A stretch of DNA of 47,256 nucleotides from Bacillota bacterium (GTDB lineage Bacteria; Bacillota; Clostridia; Oscillospirales; Oscillospiraceae). Made by a program: the position numbers and the translations under genes. The DNA lies in the NCBI GenBank assembly GCA_030529825.1, contig JAUMWD010000011.1, positions 1-47,256 of the forward strand, given 5' to 3'. The notes beneath the pieces were generated by a model. It had not been told where the DNA came from. It ran no database searches and saw nothing but the letters and a program-made list of their open reading frames with translations. Below, piece after piece: positions 7,175 to 16,014 of the stretch (the first letter of the stretch is position 1; each line of letters opens with the position of its first letter).

Positions 7175-9229
7175 TTAATTTAGGGTGTCAGCATTAAGCT
7201 CAAATAGGCGTTCAACTGCCTTGCGCAATGCTTGATGTTCGGGTTTATATAAATCTGCATCCTCTGCTAACAGCTCGTTAGCGGCAATCTGTGCCATCTG
7301 AAGAACATTAATATCGGTGCAAAGGTCGGCAACATGCATTTCCGGAAGACCGTGCTGCCTTGAGCCGAAGAAATCACCGGGACCGCGCAGCTTCAAATCC
7401 TCCTCGGAAATCTTGAAGCCATCATTTGTTTGCGTCATGATTTTCAGTCTTGCCTCGGAAACCTCATTATCCGTGTCGGACACCAGAACGCAGTAGCTCT
7501 TGTGCCGACCGCGGCCTACGCGGCCTCGCAGCTGATGAAGCTGGCTCAAGCCGAAGCGTTCGGCGTTTTCGATTATCATAAGCGCCGCATTGGGAACATC
7601 CACACCGACCTCAATGACCGTTGTGGAAACAAGGATATCAATTTCTCCGATTACAAAGGCCTGCATTATTTCGTTTTTTACCTTGGGCTTCAGCCTGCCG
7701 TGTACGCAGGCAACACGCAGGTCAGGGAAGCGGCGGGACAGCTCCTCGGCGTGCTCCTCGGCAGATTTGATGTTATCCGGAAGCTCTTCGTTTTCCTCAA
7801 TCATGGGGCAGACAACAAAGACCTGCCTGCCTTCGGTGACGAGCTTGTGTATAAATCCGTTGAGCCTTGTGCGGTAGCTTTCCGTAACGGCAAAGGTATC
7901 AACCTTCTGCCTGCCGGGAGGAAGCTCGTCGATAACTGAAATATCAAGGTCACCGTAAATGATAAGCGCAAGTGTTCGGGGGATAGGAGTTGCGGACATG
8001 ACAAGCACATGGGGCTTATCGCCTTTGCCGATAAGTGAGGAGCGCTGATTTACACCGAAGCGGTGCTGTTCGTCAGTGACTACAAGACCGAGATTTTTAT
8101 ACTCCACATCATCGGAGAATAGTGCGTGGGTACCGACTATGAGGTCGATTTCGCCGTTTAAAAGCTTTGACTTGACCTCTCTCTTTTCCTTTGCGGTGGA
8201 GGAGCCGGTGAGCTTTCCGATACGCATTCCGAATTTGCCGAGAAAACCCTCGAGACTTGCCATGTGCTGCTCCACAAGGATTTCCGTGGGAGCCATGAAT
8301 GCGCTCATTTTTCCGTTTTTCCATGCGTACCAAATGAGTGCGGCGGCAACAAGGGTTTTGCCGCTGCCGACATCGCCTTGGACAAGGCGGTTCATTGCCT
8401 TGCCGGATTTCATATCGCGCATTGCGTCGTTGGTTGCCCGTATTTGGGCGCCCGTGGGAGTAAAGGGCAGGGAAGAGAAGAACTCCTCCATATCCGTGTC
8501 AGCCATTTTAATGCCGTCGGCGGCACTGTGGCTACCCTTCATTTTGCCGAGAGCGCAGGCCAAAAGGAAAAGCTCTTCAAAAATAAGCCTTCTTCTCGCA
8601 AGCTCAAGGGACTCAAAATCAGTGGGGAAGTGGATGTTCTCATATGCAAAGCCTGCCTGGGCAAGCTGATACTTTTCTCTTACGGATTCGGGCAGCACCT
8701 CGGGCAGCTCGCCGCCGGCGGCATCAAGCCCCTGACGAATGGAGCTCATGAAGAGCTTTTGGGACAGTCCTGCCGAAAGACGGTATATGGGTACAATGCG
8801 CCCGGTAATGCCGCCCACGGTGTTTTCATCCTCGTGCACAGGGTTTGCCATGGTGCGCTTGTTGCCCACGAAGGTTATTTTGCCGTAGAAATTACAGCAT
8901 TGCCCTTTGTGCAGCTGATCTTTAACATATGGTGAGTTGAAATATGTTATGTCAACCGAACCGCTGTCGTCCACGGCACGGAATTTCACAAGCTCCATGC
9001 CTTTTCGAATGCGTACAAGCCGTGGAGTGTCCGCCACAATGGCCTGAATGCAGGCGTTTTCACCGTCAAGAGTCAGAGCAATGGGTGTGAATTCACTTCT
9101 GTCCTCATATTTCCTGGGAAAATACGAAAGAAGGTCACGGACGAGATAGACGCCGAGCTTGTTAAGTGCCTGCGCCTTTTTCTCGCCTATGCCCTTCAAA
9201 TATCTGACATCGGTGTCTAAATATGCCAT
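7175..9229 (-). CDS. recG: ATP-dependent DNA helicase RecG
   Basis: Branched-DNA helicase that reverses stalled forks and processes Holliday junctions. The 684 residues follow the family: helix-hairpin-helix-like start (YLKGIGEKKAQALNKLG), OB-fold wedge domain (residues ~55-150), then a superfamily 2 helicase core with Walker A G285-DVGSGKT, the DEQH box at 386-389, SATPIPRT and the C-terminal QLRGRVGRG motif. Length and motif spacing are normal. It is the last gene of a minus-strand unit apbE-mpg-recG; mpg ends two bases before its start codon. In many Firmicutes recG sits elsewhere, so this grouping is lineage-specific. Confidence 0.98.
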   Translation of the reverse strand: MAYLDTDVRYLKGIGEKKAQALNKLGVYLVRDLLSYFPRKYEDRSEFTPIALTLDGENACIQAIVADTPRLVRIRKGMELVKFRAVDDSGSVDITYFNSPYVKDQLHKGQCCNFYGKITFVGNKRTMANPVHEDENTVGGITGRIVPIYRLSAGLSQKLFMSSIRQGLDAAGGELPEVLPESVREKYQLAQAGFAYENIHFPTDFESLELARRRLIFEELFLLACALGKMKGSHSAADGIKMADTDMEEFFSSLPFTPTGAQIRATNDAMRDMKSGKAMNRLVQGDVGSGKTLVAAALIWYAWKNGKMSAFMAPTEILVEQHMASLEGFLGKFGMRIGKLTGSSTAKEKREVKSKLLNGEIDLIVGTHALFSDDVEYKNLGLVVTDEQHRFGVNQRSSLIGKGDKPHVLVMSATPIPRTLALIIYGDLDISVIDELPPGRQKVDTFAVTESYRTRLNGFIHKLVTEGRQVFVVCPMIEENEELPDNIKSAEEHAEELSRRFPDLRVACVHGRLKPKVKNEIMQAFVIGEIDILVSTTVIEVGVDVPNAALMIIENAERFGLSQLHQLRGRVGRGRHKSYCVLVSDTDNEVSEARLKIMTQTNDGFKISEEDLKLRGPGDFFGSRQHGLPEMHVADLCTDINVLQMAQIAANELLAEDADLYKPEHQALRKAVERLFELNADTLN

Positions 9230-9231
9230 AC

Positions 9232-9735
9232 TTACCTCATTTTATAACGCAAAAGTGCGTTTCGGTCTTTTTCTTCGGCATATGCAATGCCTACACGCGT
9301 ATCGAGAATTATGTCAACCTCTGCGCCGTCGTCCTCAAGCCATAAATCGTCGCAGCTCATGATGTCGAGACCGTTATAGCGGCGGTCAATGCCCAAAGCC
9401 TTTGTAAGTCTGCCCGGTCCTTCGGCTCCCTCACAGCAGCGAATCAGCACAGCCTGGGGATCGTCCTCCGCACCGGAAACGATGTTGATCAGATTGTGCA
9501 TACCGTAGCAGAGATAGACATAGATCGTGCCGCCGTCATGCCACAGCATTTCACTTCGGGGAGTTTTTCCCTTGTGCGCGTGACAAGCAGTATCGTCTGT
9601 TCCGGTATATGCCTCTGTCTCTGTAATGCGAAGCTTTTTGACACTGCCGTCAGGGAAGCGCCTTACTAAAAGCTTGCCCACAAGTGACGGGGCAAGCTTC
9701 ACTGCATCCTGACGGAAAAATTCTCTGTCAATCAT
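9232..9735 (-). CDS. DNA-3-methyladenine glycosylase (AAG/MPG family)
   Basis: Base-excision repair glycosylase that removes 3-methyladenine and other alkylated purines. The 167 residues show the family motifs: SLVGKLLVRR near the start, the catalytic TETEAYTGTDDTACHA block (residues 38-53), GGTIYVYLCYGMHNLINIV and EGPGRLTKALGI. It is a little shorter than the usual 180-200 residues. Its ATG overlaps the apbE stop codon and its stop lies two bases before recG, so the two DNA-repair genes are translationally linked. Confidence 0.95.
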   Translation of the reverse strand: MIDREFFRQDAVKLAPSLVGKLLVRRFPDGSVKKLRITETEAYTGTDDTACHAHKGKTPRSEMLWHDGGTIYVYLCYGMHNLINIVSGAEDDPQAVLIRCCEGAEGPGRLTKALGIDRRYNGLDIMSCDDLWLEDDGAEVDIILDTRVGIAYAEEKDRNALLRYKMR

Positions 9736-10811
9736 TATTCTGCAAATGTTACTGCGTAATTTGTGTCGTTTGTGAGGGTGAAAATCTCAATAAGACCCGA
9801 GGTGCAGATTACGCGTCCGTCGTCTGTTATCATTATCATGTCAAAGCCGCCGTAAGTGCGCCAGTATTTCAGGGCGTCCTTTTCGCCCAGTACATACATT
9901 GCGGTGGACAGGCAGTCGGCGAGAGTGCCGTCTTCGCAGATAATTGTTACGGAGAGCAGATTGTTTTCCACGGGCATTCCCGTACTCGGATCGATAATAT
10001 GGTGGTAAATCTGACCGTTGTCGCCTCTGAAATAGCGCTGGTAGTTGCCGCTGGTTACAATGGCTGTTTCACCTACGCTGAGTGTGCCTACATAGTTGCC
10101 CGTGGACTTGGGGTCCTCCACAGCGATAGTCCAATTGTCGCCGTTGGGCTTGAGACCGAGGGTTTGCACATTGCCGCCGAGAGAAACGAGACCGCTTTTA
10201 ACGCCGGCTTCGCGCATTGCATTGATTGCGTATTCAGCAGCACAGCCCTTTGCCACGGAGCCGAAGCTGATCTGGGTTCCGGCGGGAAGGCTGACAGAAT
10301 AGTTGGCTTCGCCGGTGAAGGCGGTAATGCTCATGTCACCGAAATTGAGGTGCTGCCTGAGCTCGGCAAGCTCTTCGTTGCTGGGAACACGGGCAGTTTC
10401 CTCTTTGAATTCGCCCCATGCCAAATAGATGGGGTAGACGGAGAGGTCAAGAGCACCGCTGGAGCGATTATATACCTCAAGCGCGGTGTTCAGCATATCC
10501 GCAACCTGGGGCTGAACGATGACATTTTCGCCGTTGGCATTATTTATAAGATATGCGGCGCTGGTTTCGAGCTCGGGATCGAGCAGGGAATCCATGGCAT
10601 TTATGATATTCTCCGCTGCATCAAGACCGTCGTCGGAGTCCTTTCCGTAGGCGGTAAGCGTCATTATTGTGTCCATGGCAAAAACCTCGCGCTGTACAGG
10701 CGTCGTCATAGAGCCTCCGAACAGATTTATAGGCCCTATAGAGCATCCGCACAGAGAAAATATCATAACAAAGCATAGAAGCAGAGCGATTATACGAGTA
10801 TTCTTTTTCAT
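9735..10811 (-). CDS. apbE: FAD:protein FMN transferase, lipoprotein (ApbE)
   Basis: ApbE attaches FMN through a phosphoester bond to Ser/Thr of target flavoproteins such as Rnf and Nqr subunits, using FAD. The 358-residue protein has a lipoprotein signal (lipobox L20-C21-G22-C23), so it is anchored outside the membrane as usual. Family motifs visible: MDTIMTLTAYG, the SGALDLSVYPI block, SFGSVAKGCAAEYA, SLGGNVQTLG, YHHIIDPSTGMPV and the metal-site region DGTLADCLSTAMYVLG. It is the first gene of the apbE-mpg-recG unit. No rnf or other FMN-acceptor gene is in the window, so its target is not visible. Confidence 0.96.
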   Translation of the reverse strand: MKKNTRIIALLLCFVMIFSLCGCSIGPINLFGGSMTTPVQREVFAMDTIMTLTAYGKDSDDGLDAAENIINAMDSLLDPELETSAAYLINNANGENVIVQPQVADMLNTALEVYNRSSGALDLSVYPIYLAWGEFKEETARVPSNEELAELRQHLNFGDMSITAFTGEANYSVSLPAGTQISFGSVAKGCAAEYAINAMREAGVKSGLVSLGGNVQTLGLKPNGDNWTIAVEDPKSTGNYVGTLSVGETAIVTSGNYQRYFRGDNGQIYHHIIDPSTGMPVENNLLSVTIICEDGTLADCLSTAMYVLGEKDALKYWRTYGGFDMIMITDDGRVICTSGLIEIFTLTNDTNYAVTFAE

Positions 10812-11156
10812 ATATTTCTACCTTTCGGCTGGGATTCCTTTATTAAGTCAGTATACCATATATAATAATAAAAGAAAACGAAAAAATTTTTTTGATATTA
10901 AAATACGGAAAAATGCAAACTTTTTTGCCCGGAAAATTTACAGTTTCTCCATTTTGAGTTCATGTGAGCGTTACAATACTATAACTATTTGTAAACTGTA
11001 TGTGAACACACAATATATTGAGTATGCCAAAAAGTCCTTGAATTCACGGTTAGTTTACAGCATTAAACTATATCTGATAGGGGGTAGATTGACATAATAC
11101 GGCTTATATGCTACAATTTGATTACACTTTGAAATTGATGTACAGGAGACCGGATT
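10812..11156. other. Divergent AT-rich intergenic region
   Basis: 345 bases between apbE (leftward) and the SH3b/NlpC gene (rightward). The right part holds the promoter at 11089-11117. On the left, on the minus strand, TGGTATACT near 10850 could be an extended -10 for apbE. The motif GTAAACT/AGTTTAC recurs in both orientations (about 10992 and 11052). No ORF with a ribosome-binding site and no convincing RNA gene was seen. Confidence 0.6.
11089..11117 (+). promoter_or_regulatory. Sigma-A promoter of the NlpC/P60 gene
   Basis: TTGACA (11089-11094), 17-base spacer, TACAAT (11112-11117), 39 bases before the ATG. Confidence 0.85.
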
Positions 11157-12704
11157 ATGAAAAAAAGATTTATCGGCCTTTTCCTGGCCATACTGATGCT
11201 GGCGTCCGTGGCTGTTGTGCCCGCAAGCGCAGCTGCCTGTAAGGGCGCGGTTACCACTACGGCCCTTAATTTGAGAAGCCAGGCAAACACATCCTCCGGT
11301 ATAATTACCACCATGCCCGGCGGTGCTGGCGTTTTAGTGCTTTCCACCTCTAACGGCTGGTGTAAGGTTATTTATAACGGTACTGAGGGTTATGCCTCGC
11401 AGCAGTATCTGCAGTCTAAGGATACCGTAAGCGGCAGCTTCGGGGTAGGTACCATCACCGGCAACAGCGTAAGAATGAGAAGCGGTGCAAACACAAGCTC
11501 CAACATTCTCGGTGAGTACAATAAGGGTACACAGATGAATGTTACCGGTGTTTCCGGCAACTGGTTTGCCGTAAGCTGCAACGGGAAAAGCGGCTATGTG
11601 AGCATGGATTACATGAGCGTTGCCGCAAAGAGCACCCAAACCGCAAATCCCGAACCAACACCATCCGCTGCACCTGCAGAAACAAGCGGCGGCGCTTACA
11701 CCGGAAAGATTATCGGAACAAGCGTTCGAATGAGAAGCGGCCCGGGTACAAGCTATGATACTCTCGGCTACTACTCCAACGGAGTGAGCATGAGCGTATG
11801 CGGAAGTACAAACGGCTGGTACAAGGTAATCTATAACGGCAAAACCGGCTATGTCTCCGGAAGCTATATGCACATTACCCCCAAGGAGAACTACAGCACC
11901 ATTAAAGACGGCAGCGTTAACGGAAGCAGCGTGCGCCTGAGAATGGGACCGTCTTCTGATGATTTCTCCGTTGTTCAGAGCTGCACCAAGGGAGCAAAGC
12001 TGAAAATCAGCGGCGTTTACGGCGACTGGTATGAGGTCAGCCTAAACGGAACCTACGGCTATATGAACAAGAGCTATGTTGCCGTAGGCACTGCAGCAAC
12101 AGAAACAAGCGTTCCTGCGGCAGAGCAGAGCTTGGACGGAATAGGCACGATTACCGCCAACGGCGTCCGCGTGAGAAGCGGCCCGGGCACCAGCTATTCC
12201 ACCGTGGGCTACTACAATAAGGGTACACAGATGACCATTACCGGCAAAAGCGGTAATTGGTATGCTGTTACATATAACGGCCTCAAAGGCTATGTCAGCG
12301 CGGATTACATGACACGCGGCGCTGTGAATTCCCAGGCAGATCAGATCGTTGCAACTGCAAAGCAATACATCGGCGTTCCTTATGTGTGGGGCGGCACATC
12401 CCCCAAGGGCTTTGACTGCTCCGGCCTCATCTACTATGTCTACGGACAGTATGGCTACTCCCTCCAGCGCAGAGCGAGCCTGCAGTATGCGTACAACGGA
12501 ACCTCCGTCAGCAAGAGCAATCTTCAGCCCGGCGACCTTGTGTTCTTCTCCGACGATGTGGATCCCATCGGCCATGTGGGTATGTACATAGGCAACGGCC
12601 AGTTTATTCATGCCTCCTCCGGCAAGGGCTGTGTCACAATCAGCAACCTCAGCACGACCTATTATGCACAGCACTACACAGGAGCAAAGCGTATAGTCGG
12701 ATGA
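11157..12704 (+). CDS. Secreted NlpC/P60 peptidoglycan hydrolase with five SH3b domains
   Basis: Predicted cell-wall gamma-D-glutamyl-L-diamino-acid endopeptidase, 515 residues. A Sec signal peptide (MKKRFIGLF...ASVAVVPASAAA) is followed by five bacterial SH3 repeats at about 27-84, 98-155, 183-240, 252-308 and 330-386, each with the V-R-x-R-x-G-x-x-T-S and GW-x-V/GYV signatures, separated by short Ser/Thr/Pro-rich linkers. The C-terminal NlpC/P60 domain (~393-515) has the catalytic triad C421 (FDCSGL), H473 (GHVGMYIG) and H485 (FIHASS). SH3b domains bind peptidoglycan peptides. AGGAG lies nine bases before the ATG. The gene is flanked by its own promoter and terminator and is monocistronic. 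Confidence 0.96.
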   Translation: MKKRFIGLFLAILMLASVAVVPASAAACKGAVTTTALNLRSQANTSSGIITTMPGGAGVLVLSTSNGWCKVIYNGTEGYASQQYLQSKDTVSGSFGVGTITGNSVRMRSGANTSSNILGEYNKGTQMNVTGVSGNWFAVSCNGKSGYVSMDYMSVAAKSTQTANPEPTPSAAPAETSGGAYTGKIIGTSVRMRSGPGTSYDTLGYYSNGVSMSVCGSTNGWYKVIYNGKTGYVSGSYMHITPKENYSTIKDGSVNGSSVRLRMGPSSDDFSVVQSCTKGAKLKISGVYGDWYEVSLNGTYGYMNKSYVAVGTAATETSVPAAEQSLDGIGTITANGVRVRSGPGTSYSTVGYYNKGTQMTITGKSGNWYAVTYNGLKGYVSADYMTRGAVNSQADQIVATAKQYIGVPYVWGGTSPKGFDCSGLIYYVYGQYGYSLQRRASLQYAYNGTSVSKSNLQPGDLVFFSDDVDPIGHVGMYIGNGQFIHASSGKGCVTISNLSTTYYAQHYTGAKRIVG

Positions 12705-12709
12705 AATTA

Positions 12710-12737
12710 AATCTCCCTGCGAAGCAGGGAGATTTTT
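12710..12737 (+). terminator. Terminator of the NlpC/P60 gene
   Basis: A perfect 11-bp stem AATCTCCCTGC / GCAGGGAGATT with loop GAA is followed by T. Confidence 0.9.
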
Positions 12738-12742
12738 GCATT

Positions 12743-12773
12743 AAAAAAGGAAGCAGCATAGTGCTTCCTTTAA
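12743..12773 (-). terminator. Terminator of the perR-rubrerythrin operon
   Basis: Read on the minus strand, AAAGGAAGCA / TGCTTCCTTT forms a 10-bp stem followed by a T run. It lies 18 bases past the rubrerythrin stop codon and back to back with the NlpC terminator. Confidence 0.85.
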
Positions 12774-12790
12774 TTTATATATGTAGGGGA

Positions 12791-13357
12791 TTAGCCGAAG
12801 TAGCGTGCCAGCAGACCTTCAAATGCCTTGCCGTGACGAGCTTCGTCGCGAGCCATCTCATGAACGGTGTCATGGATTGCATCCAGATTGTACTTCTTTG
12901 CCAGCTTTGCAAGCTCGAACTTGCCTGCGGTTGCACCGTTTTCTGCGTCAACGCGCATGGAGAGATTCTTCTTGGTGCTGTCGGTGATGACTTCGCCCAG
13001 AAGCTCTGCAAACTTTGCTGCGTGCTCGGCTTCTTCAAGAGCTGCCTTTTCCCAGTACATTGCGATTTCGGGGTAACCTTCACGAGCTGCAACACGGCCC
13101 ATTGCCAGATACATACCGACCTCGGAGCATTCGCCTTCGAAGTTTGCGCGGAGACCTGCAATGATCTCTTCCTGAACCTCTGCGGGAACATCTGCACCGA
13201 ACTGCTTGCCAACGCCTACAACATGCTCGGCTGCCCAGGTCTTTTCGCCTGCCTGCAGAGTGAACTTGCTGCCGGGAACCTTGCACTGGGGGCAGAATTC
13301 GGGAGCGGAATCACCTTCATGTACATAGCCACATACGGGGCATACCCATTTCTTCAT
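12791..13357 (-). CDS. Reverse rubrerythrin (N-terminal rubredoxin domain)
   Basis: Non-haem iron peroxidase that reduces hydrogen peroxide in anaerobes. The 188 residues start with a rubredoxin-like Fe(Cys)4 centre (C6, C9, C22, C25: CPVCGY ... CPQC), followed by a four-helix ferritin-like di-iron domain with Glu/His ligand motifs ([31 protein letters not shown]). Rubredoxin at the N-terminus instead of the C-terminus defines the 'reverse' form known from Clostridium acetobutylicum, which is PerR-repressed there. AGGAGG lies at the right distance from ATG. The gene follows perR by 20 bases on the same strand, so both are probably transcribed together and controlled by PerR. Confidence 0.95.
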   Translation of the reverse strand: MKKWVCPVCGYVHEGDSAPEFCPQCKVPGSKFTLQAGEKTWAAEHVVGVGKQFGADVPAEVQEEIIAGLRANFEGECSEVGMYLAMGRVAAREGYPEIAMYWEKAALEEAEHAAKFAELLGEVITDSTKKNLSMRVDAENGATAGKFELAKLAKKYNLDAIHDTVHEMARDEARHGKAFEGLLARYFG

Positions 13358-13377
13358 AATTAAATCCTCCTATAAAA

Positions 13378-13800
13378 TTAATAATTGATAAATTTATTTG
13401 GAAGGTCTTGTGACCTTTCAAGACAATCACAGCATTTGCCGCTGAAGCTTAAAGAGTGGGAAAACAGCTTCCAGCCTGTGTGCTCCTCAAAAGCTCCGTA
13501 GCCGGGGAGAGGAAGCTCCATGTCGGCATCGTCAACTTTGCCGCAGCTTGTGCAGATAAAGTGGGCGTGGGGAGCAGTGTTGGCATCATAGCGTTCCTGG
13601 CCGTCAACATTTCCCACACTGATAATAAGCCCATCCTGCATGAGCACACCTAAATTGCGGTACACAGTACCCAGGCTTAAATCGGGTATTTGGTTTTTAA
13701 GCTCCATATAAAGCTGTTCGGCAGAGGGATGGCTCTTTGTTGCACATAGAGCATCATATATTGCCTGACGCTTTTTACTGGTTCTGCGTACAGTTTCCAT
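13378..13800 (-). CDS. perR: PerR-type Fur-family peroxide sensor
   Basis: Metal-dependent repressor of peroxide defence, 140 residues. A winged helix (SLGTVYRNL) is followed by the regulatory metal site, with residues that match Bacillus PerR: H24, D72 (RYDAN), H78 and H80 (PHAHF) and D91 (KVDDAD). The structural zinc site is C83/C86 (CTSC) and C123/C126 (GKCCDC). These, and the adjacent rubrerythrin, favour PerR over Fur or Zur. It is the first gene of a perR-rubrerythrin operon, with a Per-box-like palindrome just upstream (13812-13826), which suggests autoregulation. Metal oxidation chemistry is inferred from the family. Confidence 0.9.
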   Translation of the reverse strand: METVRRTSKKRQAIYDALCATKSHPSAEQLYMELKNQIPDLSLGTVYRNLGVLMQDGLIISVGNVDGQERYDANTAPHAHFICTSCGKVDDADMELPLPGYGAFEEHTGWKLFSHSLSFSGKCCDCLERSQDLPNKFINY

Positions 13801-13811
13801 TAATTCCTCGC

Positions 13812-13826
13812 TAATAAGAATTATTA
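13812..13826 (-). promoter_or_regulatory. Per-box-like operator before perR
   Basis: The 15-bp palindrome TAATAA-GAA-TTATTA lies 11 bases upstream of the perR start. It is close to the TTATAATNATTATAA Per box known in Bacillus. TTATTACTGATAA overlaps it and may extend the site. Confidence 0.65.
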
Positions 13827-13881
13827 CTGATAAGAATATAGCACATATATTTGGATTTGTAAAGTACTTTTATTAAAAAAT

Positions 13882-13911
13882 ATCCGCAGAATTATGTTCT
13901 GCGGATGTTTT
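13882..13911. terminator. Terminator of the CBS-domain gene, overlapping its stop
   Basis: A 10-bp stem ATCCGCAGAA / TTCTGCGGAT, with A-rich and T-rich tails on the two sides, includes the stop codon and last codons of the minus-strand CBS gene. Confidence 0.8.
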
Positions 13912-14320
13912 TTGATATTTCACACAGAGCTTCAGCGGCTTCGGTGTCACAATCTGAATTGCGGGCCAGATCTGCTAAAGAAATCATACCTACCAACAGC
14001 CCGTCACGGCAAACCGGAAGTCTGCGGACCTGTGCATCTGCCATAAGACGCGCCGCTTCACTTATGTGAGCCCTGTCGTCAATTGTAATGGCTCCACGGG
14101 TCATAGTTTCGGAGATTACAGTATCCTTTGCCGACTTACCGAGGGCGATACATCTTATTACAATGTCCCGGTCTGTTATCATTCCCCGAAGATGTCCCTT
14201 GTCATCGCACACGGGAACTGCACCGATATTATACTTCTGCATTAAACGCGCTGCCGCTGTTACGGGCTCCGAAGCTCCTACGGTAATTATGCTGTCACTC
14301 ATCAGGTCAAATACTTTCAT
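13892..14320 (-). CDS. CBS-domain pair protein
   Basis: 142-residue cytoplasmic protein made of two CBS motifs (Bateman module). CBS1 spans about 7-65 (MSDSIITVGASEPVTAAARLM ... GMITDRDIVIR) and CBS2 about 70-128 (MTRGAITIDDRAHISEAARLM ... GMISLADLAR). Stand-alone CBS pairs bind adenine nucleotides or related ligands. It resembles the YhcV/YlbB-type stress proteins of Bacillus, but I cannot name its ligand or partner. GGAGG is well placed before the ATG. It is a single gene with its own terminator. Confidence 0.92.
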   Translation of the reverse strand: MKVFDLMSDSIITVGASEPVTAAARLMQKYNIGAVPVCDDKGHLRGMITDRDIVIRCIALGKSAKDTVISETMTRGAITIDDRAHISEAARLMADAQVRRLPVCRDGLLVGMISLADLARNSDCDTEAAEALCEISKNIRRT

Positions 14321-14365
14321 GTGAATCCTCCGTTTTCTTTATATTATTGACCGTATGGGAAACAT

Positions 14366-15325
14366 TCATTCAATAAGCGCGGAAAGTGCGGGACCGGCCG
14401 CATTGCCGAAAAGGCGTATTGCCGCAAGCGCTTCCTGCAGAGTATTACCGCTGCTGCCTACCTCAAGAATCATGGAGCCGGGGGCAAGATTCTGATTGTA
14501 GCGTGCTGAAACAACCTGCACGGGGCGCATCAGAGTTGGGTAGGAGGAGATAACGGCATTCTGGATGTATAGGGCCAAGCGCAGATTCTCCTGCCAGTTG
14601 GGATGCTCAAGTCCGCTGTCGTCAGTTCCGACTAAGAGCATAATCTGTGAGGCACACACGCCTGTTTCGTCTGCTACTACCTTGTATATAACATCGTCAC
14701 TGCCGAGAGCGTCTCTGTGCAGGTCTATTATTATTTTAATAGTAGGATACTGCTGAAGATATGCCTCGACGGCGGCACCGCTGCGAGAGTAGGAACCGGT
14801 ATAGCTGGGGTAATCGTAGATTTCACGGTCGTGTATGACATTGAGACCGTAGCTTTCAAAAATGTTTGAAAGCTCGTCTCCCACGCGGATGACATTATAA
14901 TCGGGGTCGAGAGTTCTGCTTGTGCCGGAGGCAACATATTTGTCCAAGCCTGCAGGAGTATATGCTTCGCTTGAATGTGTATGTATAATAAGAATTTGAG
15001 GCTGACCGGATTGGAGCGTTATGGAGCTGCCCTGGTTTATAAGCAGGGCAGTGTCGATGGTATAGGATGTTGCATTTTTAATTACAAGTCCGCCGGAGAT
15101 TGTTGTGGGGAGTATGTCCGGACTTGGTGAAACGGTGGGAACGGGTTCAGGCGTGGGGGAGGAGATCGGCTTCCCGGTGGGACTGATATCAAGACTGATG
15201 GTGCTGCGATAATCGTCATTTTCCTTCAGCGCATCCATTAGCTTGTCAAAGCCTCCGCACTTGACTGCAACTCCGGTTAAAAGAACTGCAGAAAGCAGAA
15301 TTAAAAACTTTTTAGCTTTTTTCAT
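14366..15325 (-). CDS. spoIIP: Stage II sporulation protein P
   Basis: Membrane-anchored peptidoglycan amidase/endopeptidase that, with SpoIID and SpoIIM, thins the septum and drives engulfment of the forespore (known for the family). ATG 15325 is chosen because GGAGG is correctly placed upstream; the frame stays open 63 bases further without such a site. From there 319 residues: an N-terminal membrane segment (FLILLSAVLLTGVAV), a Pro/Ser/Thr-rich linker (~48-75), then the catalytic domain with the zinc-site motif H115-T-H-S-S-E120, IIIDLHRDA, and the C-terminal LEVGSSGNTLQEA. Unlike the Bacillus gpr-spoIIP order, gpr is not next to it. Confidence 0.96.
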   Translation of the reverse strand: MKKAKKFLILLSAVLLTGVAVKCGGFDKLMDALKENDDYRSTISLDISPTGKPISSPTPEPVPTVSPSPDILPTTISGGLVIKNATSYTIDTALLINQGSSITLQSGQPQILIIHTHSSEAYTPAGLDKYVASGTSRTLDPDYNVIRVGDELSNIFESYGLNVIHDREIYDYPSYTGSYSRSGAAVEAYLQQYPTIKIIIDLHRDALGSDDVIYKVVADETGVCASQIMLLVGTDDSGLEHPNWQENLRLALYIQNAVISSYPTLMRPVQVVSARYNQNLAPGSMILEVGSSGNTLQEALAAIRLFGNAAGPALSALIE

Positions 15326-15468
15326 AGGCCACCTCCAGTAAACAAGCCTATGCCGATAAGGATAAAAATAGTATTGACTTAATCCCATACGGATATTAAG
15401 ATACTTATAGTCAAAATGACAACGAAAAATATTATGTCAACTAAATTAATGCAAACAAGGAGATAAAA

Positions 15469-15717
15469 ATGCATATTACATACAGACCTAAAGGCGTTTG
15501 CTCACAGAAAATGGACATTGATGTCGAAAACGGAATCATTGAAAAAGTGGAGATAATCGGCGGCTGCAGCGGCAATCTTCAAGGCATTTCAAGGCTTGTT
15601 GTGGGGATGAGCATTGAGGAGACCATAAGCCGGCTGGAGGGAATCCGCTGCGGCTTTAAAGACACTTCCTGCCCTGATCAGCTTGCTAAAGCACTGAAAA
15701 AGTGCATAGAAAATTGA
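15469..15717 (+). CDS. TSCPD-domain small protein (TIGR03905-like)
   Basis: 82-residue protein with the family's signature DTSCPDQLAKAL near the C-terminus and conserved cysteines (GVCSQK, GGCSGN, IRCG). TSCPD domains also occur at the end of some class II ribonucleotide reductases; stand-alone versions like this are common in Clostridia and have no proven function. The cysteines suggest metal or thiol chemistry (inference). AAGGAG lies nine bases before the ATG. It is divergent from spoIIP; between the two, GTCA-AAA-TGAC (15413-15423) is a small palindrome. Confidence 0.88.
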   Translation: MHITYRPKGVCSQKMDIDVENGIIEKVEIIGGCSGNLQGISRLVVGMSIEETISRLEGIRCGFKDTSCPDQLAKALKKCIEN

Positions 15718-15892
15718 TGAATTTGTTTACATAATTTTAGCGACGCCATTGACAGTTTACGAAATGTTATACAGATGAACGATATTTGTAATAATTTTTA
15801 CTGTTTTTTTGAAAAATGTTGTCGATTTTAAATTATTGTGCAATCTGACGGTAAAAACTTAAGCACAAAATACGGTACTGCTATATAGTGAA

Positions 15893-15926
15893 AAGCCCCT
15901 AAATCTTGCGGTTTAGGGGCTTTTTA
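15893..15926 (+). terminator. Strong intergenic terminator
   Basis: An 11-bp stem AAGCCCCTAAA / TTTAGGGGCTT is followed by T. It is 175 bases after the TSCPD gene, the nearest upstream plus-strand gene. Confidence 0.85.
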
Positions 15927-15984
15927 ATATTTTGATTGTAAAACATGCACAAATTCGACAATGCCAAATTGTGCAATACAACTA

Positions 15985-16014
15985 TTGAAGTAGGAATAAT
16001 TGTTTCGATATAAT
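15985..16014 (+). promoter_or_regulatory. Promoter of the SleB-like hydrolase gene
   Basis: TTGAAG (15985-15990), 18-base spacer, TATAAT (16009-16014). The Spo0A-box-like TTGTCGAA on the opposite strand lies just upstream (15956-15963). Confidence 0.65.

Noticed and set aside
15718-15926. Stand-alone small RNA ending at the 15893-15926 terminator
   Set aside because: TTGACA at 15749 has no -10 at 16-18 bases; the segment is more simply a long 3' UTR of the TSCPD gene.
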